Source: COMBO-56-21 sp041559015 (GTDB lineage: Archaea > Thermoplasmatota > Thermoplasmata > UBA10834). Taken from it: a DNA stretch of 46,269 bases. Position 1 is the first letter of the stretch, and every line of letters starts with the position of its first letter. Positions 32,004-41,384 of the stretch are shown here, one piece after another. The translations under genes were made by a program, and so were the position numbers. The stretch lies in contig JBFFED010000010.1 in NCBI GenBank assembly GCA_041559015.1, positions 1 to 46,269 of the forward strand, written 5' to 3'. Below the pieces are notes generated by a model. The model ran no database searches. It worked only from the letters and a program-made list of their open reading frames with translations, and was not told the DNA's origin.

Positions 32004-35000
32004 TTGGCTGGGAACTATCTCAAAAGCCTCCAGTTAGCAAAGCAGCTGGAGGAGCGGGCCAAGGAAGCCTCCAAGAACAAGGAACTCGCTGAGAAGGAGA
32101 ACGAGGCGCTGAGCCAGTTCCTGAAGGCGTGCCGCGAGAACGATGTTGACCTCTCGGACGTCGAGAAGCCGAAGAAGGACTTGGAGACGGCGATGCTGGC
32201 GAAGGACTACCAGAGCGCCATAGCACACGCTAGGAAGGCTCGGGAGGCAGCGAACGAGGCATACATCAGAAGGATCGGGGATGTGGCAGACTCCGTGGAG
32301 GCGCTTCTCGCGCTACTTCCGGGCTCGGACACGGAGACAAAGGGGGCGCACGACTACCTCGAGAGGAGCAAGGAGCGCGTAGTGGCCGAGGATCTCGAGG
32401 GGGCCATGAAGTTCGCCAAGACCGCCTATGACGCCGCCGAGAGGCAGCTTCATGAGTTCTTCTCACAACTGTTCTCGCGGGCCCAGGAGGTCATGATCCA
32501 GGCCAAGGAGATGGGCGAGGACGTCTCGATCTTCGAGGACCAGCTCTCCCGGGCCAAGAACGCGCTCGAGAGCCAGGATTACGAGGCCTGCATGACGCAG
32601 GTCAAGGACGTACTGGAGAGCGCGGGGGAGGAGCTGAAGGCGCAGGTCAATGGCACCCTCTCCAGGGTCGAGGAACTGGTGACGGCCGGTGATGACCTCG
32701 GCGCGGACCTGACGAGGGTCAAGAACCACATAGAAAGGTCCAGGAGCGCCCTGGGCAGTCTCAAGTTCAAGGAGTCACTGGCCTATGCGAAGAAGGCCGA
32801 GAGTGAGGGCGAGAACGCCATCTCCGGCCGGTTCCAGGAGATGGCTCGGGACGTCAGGGAGAGCATCCGGAAGATGAAGAGCGCGAAGGAGGACATCGAG
32901 ATACCTCAGCAGCTCCTCGACCAGGCCGTGAACGCGCTCAAGGAGAAGAAGTACATCGAGGCACTCCATGCGCTCAACACAGCGCACGAGAAGGTCCACC
33001 AGGTGGAGTTCAACTCGGTCCTGGAGGTCATCTCGAAGGCCAGGGACAGGTTTGTGCTCGCCAAGAAGGTCGGGGTGGACATGACCAAGGCCATCATGCT
33101 TCTCAACACATCTAGGGACAACCTCAAGCTGGGCAAGTTCGAGGACGCCATGCGTTACGCCGAGGACAGCAGGAAGGAGGTCGACCTATCCCTGGAGAAG
33201 TTCTACACAGCGAGGGACCAGTTGGTCGACCTCGCCAAGGCCGTCAAGTCCACCTCCGAGCTTGGGGCCGATCCCTCCTCCATCAAAAACATGCTCACGG
33301 AAGCGAGAAGGCATTTCGAGGCCAAAGACTACGACAGGAGCGCCGAGGCCACGAAACGCGGGTTGGCGGAGAGCGCCAAGATTGGCCGCGAGCGCACGAT
33401 GGCCGAGATTGACGTCGCAGACAAGGCGGTGAATCTGGGCAAGCAAATAGGCGCGGACATGACCGAAGCGGAGGGCATCCTCCAGAGGGCGCTCGAGACG
33501 ATGGCCAAGGAGGAGATGCTTGAAGGCGTCGAGCTCGCGAAGGCGAGCCGCGAGGCGGCTAATGCCGCGATGACCAGGGTCATGAGCGACAAGCTCCAGA
33601 GCCTTGACCAGTTCGTCAGAGGGTACTCGGGAGACGCGTCAGCACTCACGGAGGTCGGAGAGCTGATCACCGATGCGAGGCAGCACATCGCCTCGTACGA
33701 ATTCGAGCACGCCCACGGCCTGCTGAAGCAGATCACTGATAGGATAGAGGCGATAGGGCAAGACGAATGCCAGAAAGCGCTCGGCATCGCGACGGGCAAG
33801 ATCGATGACCTCAAATCCATGGGTGGCGACGCTTCCGACCTGGAGATACTCATCACCAGGGCAAGAGATGCCCTGGAGAAGAGGATCTACGACGACGCCA
33901 CCGCGAGGGCTAGAGAGATAGTGAAGCATGCCGACGAGGCGATGGCCAGGCTTGTTCAGGTGGAGCTGTCCGCGGTCAAGGACACCCTCGACGAGGCACG
34001 TGCAATGGGGATCGAGGTCAAGGATGTCGTGGAGGCCCTCAGCGAGGCCCGATCGGTATCAGAATCCCAGTCATACGCAGACGCGTTCAGGTCGGTCAGA
34101 GATTCAAGGGAGTCCCTCGAACAGAGGATCGCGAAGCACGACAGCGTGAAATCCAAATTGGTGAAGGCCGAGGAGCTCATAGCCGAGGCGACCAAGGTGA
34201 GGGCGGATGTCTCTGCGCTTTCGCGCAAGCTGGAGGCCGCCAGAAAACACTTCGTCGCGAACGATCTCGACCAAGCCGATCAGGCGGTCGAAGACCTCGT
34301 CAAAGAGGCGGAGAAGAGCCTCGCGATGTACCTCGCCGCCAAGCTCATACTCACTTCAAAGGAGAGCATCGACCTCGCGCAAAGCCACGGCATCGACGTC
34401 AAGGAGATCTCAGCTAGGCTGGCTGAGGCGAAGGACCTGATGAAGCAGAAGAAGTACGAGGAAGCCCTCGTGGTCGCGAAGGCTACGGACCGGTCCGCGA
34501 AGAAGGCCGTCGCTGACTCAATTTCGGACATGATACACGACGTGCGGAGGCTGGTCACCGACGCCATGAACGTGGGGGTCGACACTGGGGGCCCAGAGAA
34601 GCTACTGGCCAAGGCGACTGACCTCGCCAGGTCGGCCGACTTCGTCGAGGCGCTCAGATGCATCTCGTCCGCAAGGGAGGACATCAATCACGTAAAGAGT
34701 CTCAGTTCCCAGGCGGCGGTCGAGATCCGTACAGCGAGAAACAGCCTCAAGGACGCAGAAACGCTCGATATGGACGTAGGACGTGCCCGCGAGCTCCTTG
34801 AGCAGGCGGTCGAGGCGCTCACTCGTCACCAGTACGCGATCGCCCTGGAGCTGTCGAGGAAATCCACGGAGGTATCCACCGAGGTGTCGAGGTCCAGGAT
34901 ACTGGACACCCTCCGTAAGTTCAAGGAGAGGATAGACAGCGCTGTGGAGGAAGGAGTACACGTCGGCATGGCGGAGAGGTGCGTTGCTGAAGGCCTGCAA

Positions 35001-36518
35001 GCGTTCAATGAGGGCAAGTTCCAGGAGTCGCTCAAACTGGCGATGAAGTGCGAGGCCGAGATGGACAGGGCCGAGCTCCAGCGCGACATCAGCTCGAGGG
35101 CAGTAGAACTCGCGAGGAAGAAGCTCGTCGAAGCGAACGGCGAGGGGACAGCCAGCGAGGGGCTGACGCGCATAGTGGAGCGCGCGGAGTCGCTTCTCGC
35201 TGAGGGGAAGTACGTAGATGCAATGGCAGCCGCCATAGAGAGCGGGGACGCGTTGCATTCGATCAGGGAGAACCTGGATGGGTGCAGGATCGAGCTGAGC
35301 AGCACGAAGGAACGCATAGATCGGCTCAGGAAGGTCAAGATAGACACCTCGGAATGCGATGAGATAATCGAGATGGCTCAGGAGCACCTCTCCTCGCAAC
35401 AGTTCGACAAGTGCAGCGAGACCCTCAGGAGGGCCTCAGAGACTGCTGGGAGGCTCTTCGAGAGCTCCATCAAGGACGTCATGGAGCAGAGCCGTCAGAT
35501 GATATCCAAGGCGCGCGCAATGGGCGTCAACACCAAACACTGTGAGGACCTGCTTGCTGTCGCCGAGACATCGTTCTCCGAGAAGCTCTGGGATTTCGCT
35601 TTCGAGCAGGCGATGACCTGCAGGGCGAGCTGCCTCAACCTCGTCTCGAAGAAGATATCCAGCCTCGTGGCTGAGGTGAGGTCGAAGACAGACGCCATGA
35701 AGCGGCAGGGCGCCGCCACGGCAGCCGTCGAGGAGATGCTGGATCACGCTAACAGGGCATCCGAGGCCGGTGACGTCGCGAACGCGTTCCAGATACTCAT
35801 GGACGCGGACGGCAGGATATCGGGCCTGGAGGACTCGCACAGGAAATACCTGGACATCATGATCGCGGCCGAGAGCGCGATGGAGAACCTCGCGCGGTTC
35901 GGCCTGCCGAAGAGGGAGCCGGAGAGGCTCATAGACATGGCGGAGATAGAGAAGGAGAAGGACTACGACTCCGCCATCGAACTCGTCGCCGCCGCCCTCG
36001 ACACTGCAAAGGAAATGTTGGAGGCCTATTCTCCTGACCTGAGCGTCAGCATAGAATCCACCGGCCTCCAGGAGGGTGCGGAAGGGGAGATGACGCTCGT
36101 GATCAAGAACACGGGCAAGGCCCTGGCGAGAGACCTGTCGATAGAGGTCGTCGGGGACTTCGACGCCGGAGAGCCCATGGCTGTGGCTGCGCTCAAGCCC
36201 GGTGCGGAGGCGCCGGTCACTGTGCGGCTCACGCCCCGGGCGAGCGGCAACGTGCCTGTGAAGATACGCCTCTCGAACAAGAGGCACACGGACGGCAGGA
36301 CCCAGACATTCGAGCTCGAAGACTCTGTGAACGTGTTCTCCTCGGGCCCAGCGTTCAAGATAGGACGGTCTTCCGAGACCACGAGGTGCATATCATGTCA
36401 GGGGAGGATCAAGCCCGGCTTCGACATAGTCACATGCAGGTGCGGTGGACAGCTCCACCTGTCCTGCGCGAAGAGGTCCGGCCTCTGCCCGATATGTGGC
36501 CAGAAGTACCAGCTCTAG
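32004..36518 (+). CDS. Giant helical-repeat protein with CARDB-like and RING-like C-terminal domains
   Basis: 1504-aa soluble protein, no signal peptide or membrane helix. Residues about 40-1340 are a tandem array of one helical unit. The repeated aromatic/hydrophobic position of a KxYxxA-like motif falls at 69, 131, 193, 255, 317, 379, 443, 505, 567, 629, 691, 755, 818, 880, 944, 1006, 1070, 1134, 1196, 1258 and 1321: 21 copies, period 62-64. Each unit also carries a G-x-D turn and an L-x-x-A helix, so it is probably an antiparallel helical hairpin with a TPR-like second helix. Residues 1345-1445 form an Ig/CARDB-like beta domain (MTLVIKNTGKALARDLSI). The tail is a zinc finger: Cys1462, 1465, 1478, 1480, His1485, Cys1488, 1495, 1498, like a prokaryotic RING. 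Start TTG 32004. Function unknown; a scaffold or ubiquitin-like-system component is a guess. Confidence 0.85.
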   Translation: MAGNYLKSLQLAKQLEERAKEASKNKELAEKENEALSQFLKACRENDVDLSDVEKPKKDLETAMLAKDYQSAIAHARKAREAANEAYIRRIGDVADSVEALLALLPGSDTETKGAHDYLERSKERVVAEDLEGAMKFAKTAYDAAERQLHEFFSQLFSRAQEVMIQAKEMGEDVSIFEDQLSRAKNALESQDYEACMTQVKDVLESAGEELKAQVNGTLSRVEELVTAGDDLGADLTRVKNHIERSRSALGSLKFKESLAYAKKAESEGENAISGRFQEMARDVRESIRKMKSAKEDIEIPQQLLDQAVNALKEKKYIEALHALNTAHEKVHQVEFNSVLEVISKARDRFVLAKKVGVDMTKAIMLLNTSRDNLKLGKFEDAMRYAEDSRKEVDLSLEKFYTARDQLVDLAKAVKSTSELGADPSSIKNMLTEARRHFEAKDYDRSAEATKRGLAESAKIGRERTMAEIDVADKAVNLGKQIGADMTEAEGILQRALETMAKEEMLEGVELAKASREAANAAMTRVMSDKLQSLDQFVRGYSGDASALTEVGELITDARQHIASYEFEHAHGLLKQITDRIEAIGQDECQKALGIATGKIDDLKSMGGDASDLEILITRARDALEKRIYDDATARAREIVKHADEAMARLVQVELSAVKDTLDEARAMGIEVKDVVEALSEARSVSESQSYADAFRSVRDSRESLEQRIAKHDSVKSKLVKAEELIAEATKVRADVSALSRKLEAARKHFVANDLDQADQAVEDLVKEAEKSLAMYLAAKLILTSKESIDLAQSHGIDVKEISARLAEAKDLMKQKKYEEALVVAKATDRSAKKAVADSISDMIHDVRRLVTDAMNVGVDTGGPEKLLAKATDLARSADFVEALRCISSAREDINHVKSLSSQAAVEIRTARNSLKDAETLDMDVGRARELLEQAVEALTRHQYAIALELSRKSTEVSTEVSRSRILDTLRKFKERIDSAVEEGVHVGMAERCVAEGLQAFNEGKFQESLKLAMKCEAEMDRAELQRDISSRAVELARKKLVEANGEGTASEGLTRIVERAESLLAEGKYVDAMAAAIESGDALHSIRENLDGCRIELSSTKERIDRLRKVKIDTSECDEIIEMAQEHLSSQQFDKCSETLRRASETAGRLFESSIKDVMEQSRQMISKARAMGVNTKHCEDLLAVAETSFSEKLWDFAFEQAMTCRASCLNLVSKKISSLVAEVRSKTDAMKRQGAATAAVEEMLDHANRASEAGDVANAFQILMDADGRISGLEDSHRKYLDIMIAAESAMENLARFGLPKREPERLIDMAEIEKEKDYDSAIELVAAALDTAKEMLEAYSPDLSVSIESTGLQEGAEGEMTLVIKNTGKALARDLSIEVVGDFDAGEPMAVAALKPGAEAPVTVRLTPRASGNVPVKIRLSNKRHTDGRTQTFELEDSVNVFSSGPAFKIGRSSETTRCISCQGRIKPGFDIVTCRCGGQLHLSCAKRSGLCPICGQKYQL
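32190..36020 (+). repeat. 21 tandem protein repeats of 62-64 residues (about 186-192 bp)
   Basis: The unit is evident only at protein level: DNA copies have diverged, so the array is old rather than recently amplified. Consensus by eye: alternating heptad-like Leu/Ala helix, G-x-D turn, helix with LL-x-x-A, then L-x-x-x-x-Y-x-x-A-x-x-x-A. The first five intervals are exactly 62 residues, and later ones shift only to 62, 63 or 64. Confidence 0.8.
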
Positions 36519-37867
36519 CGCGATCCGCCTATCCTGGCACTGGACACCCTTATCGCAGGGGTTCTGACTCCGAATGCGTCTCTCTGCTCCTTGCCAACCA
36601 TGTCTATCTTCGAGAACATCTCGAGCAGCCCTATGCCTATGGTCGACTGGCGGATAGACGGGCCCAGCTCCCCCTTGTCTATCCTGAAGCTCTCCATCAT
36701 CAGCCCTGACAGCTCCCCGGTCGCTAGGTTGGGGTTGTCGAATGTGATCCTTAGGTACACCCCATCCCTCGATTCCCTGCACATCTCCTCGACCGCGGCA
36801 TCACCCCGTTTCACAACGAGGTTGGAGCTGGATATCGACGGCGGACGCCTGAAGCTCCAGAGTGACTTGCCTCTCGACGAGTTGCCCGTGCTGGGAACGG
36901 AGTCCTTCCCGGCAGTGTATGAGTCATGGAGGTACGATTTGAGCGTGCCCCTGTCCACGATGGTCCTCTTCCTCGCAGGTACCCCCTCGCCGTCGAAGGA
37001 GTAGCTGCCGTTGGCCCACCTGAGCGTAGGATCGTCCACTACCGTCAGTGCCTTCGAGCCTATCGCCTCGCCAAGCCTACCAGCCATGTAGCTCCTCTTA
37101 CGCTGGACGCCCTCCGCGTTGAGCCCGCCGCCTATCGCGCCCGCGAGGAGATATCCCACGGCCAGTGGGTCCATCACGACGGGATAGCTCCCAGTCGCAA
37201 TCTTGCACTGGTTCAGCCCCTTAAGCGCATGCTCCTTTGCCTCGTGCCCGACGGATGAGAGGAGTCCCTTCTCGAACCTCCTGCTCCATCCTATGTCTAT
37301 CCCAGAGAACATCTTCTGGGCAGACTTGGAGACCGCCTCGGCAAAGACCTCGAAGGACGTCATCTTCTGACCTGCGCTGAAGCCGTTGCTGTTCGCGAGT
37401 GCGACCTCACCGTTCCCCACGATCACACCGGCGTTCACCGAGTGTATCCTCTTGTCGCCGCTCGCGCTGTCCGAGAGCTGGATCGCCATCGTGACCACGT
37501 CATCCGACCTCAGGTCCAGCAGACTCTTCTCAAAGAGGCCCTCCGCCTTCCGTGGGCGCGCCTTCGCCGGGAGCCCTTTGAAGTCGGGGTCCGGGGTCCC
37601 GCACCTCGCCAAGGCGACTGCTCTTTCCACAGCTGGCCTGACCTTAGTCCGGTCGAACCCTGCGCACGAGGCGAACCCCGCGCAGCCATTCACGAACGCC
37701 CGAACGCCGACTCCTGGATCGTTCACATGGTTCGCCTGCTTCATCGAGCCCTTCTCGATCTCCGCACTTATCGAGCTTGAGTCCACCACGACGACGTCGC
37801 AGTCAGAAGCCCCTAGTTCCATGACATGCCTGACAGTCTTCTCAGCCATATCGTTCAAGTCAACCAT
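36515..37867 (-). CDS. tldE: TldE/PmbA-like subunit of the TldD/TldE metalloprotease
   Basis: 450-aa non-catalytic partner of TldD. It has family features (GVGVRAFVNGCAGFAS near 52-67, PVVMDPLAVGYLLAGAIGG, TGNSSRGKSLWSFRRPPSIS) and lacks the HExxxH metal site, as expected for TldE. The TldD/E heterodimer degrades unfolded peptides and, in bacteria, matures microcins and the CcdA antitoxin. It starts 11 nt after tldD stops, in the same operon, and its stop overlaps that of the convergent giant-repeat gene by 4 nt. Confidence 0.9.
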   Translation of the reverse strand: MVDLNDMAEKTVRHVMELGASDCDVVVVDSSSISAEIEKGSMKQANHVNDPGVGVRAFVNGCAGFASCAGFDRTKVRPAVERAVALARCGTPDPDFKGLPAKARPRKAEGLFEKSLLDLRSDDVVTMAIQLSDSASGDKRIHSVNAGVIVGNGEVALANSNGFSAGQKMTSFEVFAEAVSKSAQKMFSGIDIGWSRRFEKGLLSSVGHEAKEHALKGLNQCKIATGSYPVVMDPLAVGYLLAGAIGGGLNAEGVQRKRSYMAGRLGEAIGSKALTVVDDPTLRWANGSYSFDGEGVPARKRTIVDRGTLKSYLHDSYTAGKDSVPSTGNSSRGKSLWSFRRPPSISSSNLVVKRGDAAVEEMCRESRDGVYLRITFDNPNLATGELSGLMMESFRIDKGELGPSIRQSTIGIGLLEMFSKIDMVGKEQRDAFGVRTPAIRVSSARIGGSR

Positions 37868-37878
37868 TCATGCACCTC

Positions 37879-39273
37879 CTAAGAGAGTCCCCCGACGACG
37901 ACGTTCTTCACCCTCAGGTGCGGGCCGCCATCGGTCGTCCTTGCCTCCTGCCCGCCCTTGCCGCAGTAGCCCGGGTCCCCGAGGACGAAATCATCCCCGA
38001 GGGCGTCCACGTTTCTGAGGACATCCAGTATGACCCCCGAGAGCGAGGCGTCCCTGAACCTCTGCCCCACCTCGCCATTCGTGATCTCGTAGGCTTCGTC
38101 GCACTTGAACATGAACTGGCCCTTTGCAGGTTCGACATATCCGTATTGGCCGCCCTTGATTAAGAGCCCACGCTTCACGCCCTCGAAGAGCTCCTCCTTC
38201 CCCCAATCGCCTGGACCGATGTATGTGTTGCTCATCCTGATTATCGGGGGGCTGCTGTACGTTTGCGCCCTCGCGGAACCATTGGGGGAGAGACCCATGC
38301 GGCTGCTCGTCTCGAGGTTGTGCATGAAGCCCTTGAGGATGCCATTCTCGATCAGCACATGCTTCCTGGCCTTGACGCCCTCCCAGTCCAACGAGAAGTA
38401 TCCGAATGTGTTCTTGATTGTCGGGTCATCTATCAGGCTGACCGCCTCGTGGGCGACCTTCTTGCCGACATTCCCCTCCAGGACTGACGCCCCAGCAAGG
38501 ATTGCGTCGGCCTCGCACGCATGCCCGAAGGCCTCATGAGCCATGAGGCCAGTCATCACGCTGTCGAGGATGCAGGTGAACTTGCCCGCTGGAGGAGGCT
38601 TTGAATCCAGCAGCCTGAGAGTCATGAGTGCAGCTTCCCTGCCCATGTTCGCCGCTTCGTTGCCTCTCATCAGCTCGTAACCGCCAACATTGCCGCAACG
38701 AGCGTGTCCCCTCTGCACGACGCCCTCGGAACTTCCCCAAGCAGAGCAGGCGGAGGTCAACCATCTCTCCGTTGTCCATGACATGGTCCCGAAAGAGCTG
38801 GCGACCACCCGCTCAGCTTCCAGGTCGTCGTATCTCGTGCTGGTGCTGTTTATCCTCGGGTCCATCTCCCGCATGATCCTGTCCTGTCCCAAGACATAGG
38901 CCAGTTTTTCCTCCGTGGATACGTCGGAGGGCCGCTCCCTGCACGCGTATTCCTCCCGCGCTCGGACCGCTCGCGCATGCTTGATCTTGAATCCCACCTT
39001 CGCCTTCGCCCGGGCCACCTTTGCCATCTTGGCTGCTGAGGCAGCCGCGGCCCTCACAGAGGACACGCTGAGCGTGTTAGTCGTGGCGAATCCCCAAGCG
39101 CCTCCCACGAACGCCCTCAGGCCGCACCCGGCCTCAGTCAAAGAGTTGAGGGTCTTCGTTCTGCCGTCCATTACCACGATGTTCGTCTCAACGGCGGACT
39201 CCACCCTGACGTCCGCAAACTCGGCCCCGAGCTTCAGGGCGTGGTCGATAGCTGCCTGAGCGATATCCTCCAT
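37879..39273 (-). CDS. tldD: TldD metalloprotease catalytic subunit
   Basis: 464 aa. The zinc site is HEAFGH (HExxxH) in LMAHEAFGHACEADAIL. Other family motifs are GCGLRAFVGGAWGFATT, SLIDDPTIKNTFGYFSLD and GPGDWGKEELFEGVKRG. Cytoplasmic protease, with TldE the next gene downstream. ATG 39273 follows GTGAGGTG. Its TATA box is embedded in two direct repeats (39316-39338), suggesting regulation. Confidence 0.93.
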   Translation of the reverse strand: MEDIAQAAIDHALKLGAEFADVRVESAVETNIVVMDGRTKTLNSLTEAGCGLRAFVGGAWGFATTNTLSVSSVRAAAASAAKMAKVARAKAKVGFKIKHARAVRAREEYACRERPSDVSTEEKLAYVLGQDRIMREMDPRINSTSTRYDDLEAERVVASSFGTMSWTTERWLTSACSAWGSSEGVVQRGHARCGNVGGYELMRGNEAANMGREAALMTLRLLDSKPPPAGKFTCILDSVMTGLMAHEAFGHACEADAILAGASVLEGNVGKKVAHEAVSLIDDPTIKNTFGYFSLDWEGVKARKHVLIENGILKGFMHNLETSSRMGLSPNGSARAQTYSSPPIIRMSNTYIGPGDWGKEELFEGVKRGLLIKGGQYGYVEPAKGQFMFKCDEAYEITNGEVGQRFRDASLSGVILDVLRNVDALGDDFVLGDPGYCGKGGQEARTTDGGPHLRVKNVVVGGLS

Positions 39274-39315
39274 CTCATCACCTCACTATCCTCGAAGGAA
39301 TGCAACGGTACTGAG

Positions 39316-39338
39316 ATACGTGAGATATATACGTGAGA
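39316..39338 (-). promoter_or_regulatory. tldDE promoter with two direct repeats
   Basis: The minus strand reads TCTCACGTAT twice, 13 bp apart (plus-strand ATACGTGAGA at 39316-39325 and 39329-39338). The TATA box TATATAT lies between and within them. The predicted start is near 39302, leader about 30 nt. Tandem half-sites on the TATA box look like a repressor site. Confidence 0.5.
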
Positions 39339-39347
39339 CTCGGAACC

Positions 39348-40901
39348 TCAAGTCCTTCTGAAAGAGCTTGCGCTCTCCGCGGCCCTCACGAAGACGCCCT
39401 CGGCAATCATCCTGGATACCTCCTCGATTTCCTTGGCCATCGGTCTGTCCTGATCCATGTGCGACACTCGCGGCCTCAAGACGGATTTGACCTTCTCGAC
39501 CGCCGGACTGGAGTCGAGCGGTATGAAGTCCAGCCCCTGTGCCGCGGATATCAGCTCGATCGCCACCACCCGCCTCGAGTTCTCCACTATCTGCCGAGCC
39601 TTCCAAGCGGCGATGGTGCCCATGCTGTTGTGGTCCTCCTGGTTGGCGCTTGTGGGTATGGAATCGGCCGACGCCGGGTGCACAAGGACCTTGTTCTCGG
39701 ACACGAGTGAGGCGGCCACATACTGAGACACCATCAGCCCCGAGCCCACGCCTCCATGCCTCGTCAGGAACGCGGGCAGCCCGCTGAGCTTCTCGTCGAC
39801 CAGCCTGGCCGTCCTGCGCTCGGAGAAACTGCCAAGCTCGTGTACCGCCAGGCCGAGGAAGTCCATGGCGAGCGCGAGGGGCTGCCCGTGGAAGTTCCCG
39901 CCGGATATGACCCTCCCCTCATCGGGGAAGAAGAGCGGGTTGTCAGTTGCCGAGTTGATCTCAACCTCCAGGACGTCCTCGGCGTACCAGATGGCCTCCA
40001 AGCTGGCCCCAATGACCTGCGGGATGCATCTGAGCGTGTACGAGTCCTGTACCTTCGGACAATCATGGTGCGATGACATTATCTCGCTGCCTTCCAGGAG
40101 GGAGAGCATGTTCCTCGATACCGCGGTCTGGCCCTTGTGCGGCCTTACCTGGGACACCCTCAAGTCGAACGCAGACGATGTGCCCTTCAGCGCCTCGAGG
40201 GACATCGCAGCCGCGATCTGGGCGTTGTCTGCCAAGACCGCTGAGTCATTCACAGCGAGCACGCCCAGGCCGCCCATGGCCTGAGTGCCGTTGATGAGCG
40301 AGATGGCCTCCTTAGGTTCGAGCTTCAGGGGCGAAAGCCTCTTCCTCTTGATTGCGCCTGCGCTGGGCTCGAACCCCTTCCCGGCGTCGACCTCGCCCTC
40401 GCCTATCATGGCCAGCCCGAGGTGGGCCAGCATGACGAGGTCCCCGCTTGCGCCGACCGAGCCCTGCCTAGGCACCATCGGGTGGAGCCCTGCGTTGAGC
40501 ATGTCCAGAAGCATCTTCGGGAGCGCCGGCCTTACCCCGGAGTATCCTTTCGCAAGCGCATTTGCCCGGAGGAGCATGATTGCCCGGACGACCTCCGTCG
40601 GATACGGGTCCCCGACTCCACAGGCATGGCTCCGGAGAAGGTTCACTTGGAGGGTCCTGAGCTCGTCAGGAGGTATGCGAACATCCACCAGCTCGCCCAC
40701 ACCGGTGTTGATGCCGTAGATGGTCCTCCCGCTACTGACGAGCTTCTCGAGCGATCGCCTCGAATCCATCATCCTGTCGCTCGCGGCCGGGGACAACGAG
40801 GCTTTGGCCTTGCGCCTGGCGACCTTGACCACCTTCTCTATCGAGAGCGTGTTGCCGTCGACCACGACGGTCTCATGCGCTGAATCCTCTGAACCAGCCA
40901 T
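39348..40901 (-). CDS. hutH: Histidine ammonia-lyase
   Basis: 517-aa MIO enzyme that deaminates histidine to urocanate. The cofactor triad is Ala151-Ser152-Gly153 in GSVGASGDL. Tyr62 in IYGINTGVGE is the catalytic Tyr, and His92 in RSHACGVG is the residue that favours His (or Tyr) over Phe substrates. NSATDNPLFFPD, SQYVAASLVSE and SIPTSANQEDHNSMG are further signatures. Phenylalanine lyase is unlikely; tyrosine lyase cannot be fully excluded. It lies 65 nt after the DUF35 gene on the same strand. Urocanase and imidazolonepropionase are not in the window. Confidence 0.92.
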   Translation of the reverse strand: MAGSEDSAHETVVVDGNTLSIEKVVKVARRKAKASLSPAASDRMMDSRRSLEKLVSSGRTIYGINTGVGELVDVRIPPDELRTLQVNLLRSHACGVGDPYPTEVVRAIMLLRANALAKGYSGVRPALPKMLLDMLNAGLHPMVPRQGSVGASGDLVMLAHLGLAMIGEGEVDAGKGFEPSAGAIKRKRLSPLKLEPKEAISLINGTQAMGGLGVLAVNDSAVLADNAQIAAAMSLEALKGTSSAFDLRVSQVRPHKGQTAVSRNMLSLLEGSEIMSSHHDCPKVQDSYTLRCIPQVIGASLEAIWYAEDVLEVEINSATDNPLFFPDEGRVISGGNFHGQPLALAMDFLGLAVHELGSFSERRTARLVDEKLSGLPAFLTRHGGVGSGLMVSQYVAASLVSENKVLVHPASADSIPTSANQEDHNSMGTIAAWKARQIVENSRRVVAIELISAAQGLDFIPLDSSPAVEKVKSVLRPRVSHMDQDRPMAKEIEEVSRMIAEGVFVRAAESASSFRRT

Positions 40902-40966
40902 CGCGATACCGCCAGACGGAGCTGTTCGCGAGCTCCCGTCTTCGTACCCTGAGTTAGCGCAGGCGC

Positions 40967-41383
40967 TTAAGGAGCTTTCTCTCTCATCGGCACGAACTTG
41001 TATCCGTAATGGATGACTCCCGATGGGCCCTCCTCGCTGAGCTTCCTCAGGACGACCCTGACAGGCGTGCCTATCTGGAGATCGCAGGGCTCGCAGTCTA
41101 TGACCTGCCCCGAGAACCTGAGGCCGTCCTCCATCTCCACCATTGCGACGATGTACGGCCTGATGCAGCTGAGCACCTCAGGGGCCTCCTGGACCTCTGT
41201 CCACGAGAACACCTTGCCCTCGCCCTTGAGCTTCACCCGTTCGATCTTCCCCACGCTCTTCCTGTGGCAGACCGGGCAGATGGGTCTGGGCGGGAAGAAA
41301 TGCCTGCCGCAGCTGTGACACTTGATCCCCACGAGGTTGTACCTGCTCGGATTCTCCCTCCAGAACCTCGGTGCGGTGGCCAT
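40967..41383 (-). CDS. DUF35 OB-fold/zinc-ribbon protein of the thiolase-HMGS complex
   Basis: 138 aa. The N-terminal rubredoxin-like zinc ribbon (CHSCG, CPVCH, with FPPRP between) is followed by an OB-fold (GEGKVFSWTEVQEAP, YIVAMVEMEDGLRFSGQV). In methanogenic archaea the DUF35 protein physically bridges acetoacetyl-CoA thiolase and HMG-CoA synthase so the intermediate is channelled (established for the family). ATG 41383 has AGGAGG 7 nt upstream and sits 1 nt after the thiolase stop, so the three genes are translationally coupled. Confidence 0.93.
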   Translation of the reverse strand: MATAPRFWRENPSRYNLVGIKCHSCGRHFFPPRPICPVCHRKSVGKIERVKLKGEGKVFSWTEVQEAPEVLSCIRPYIVAMVEMEDGLRFSGQVIDCEPCDLQIGTPVRVVLRKLSEEGPSGVIHYGYKFVPMREKAP

Positions 41384-41384
41384 A

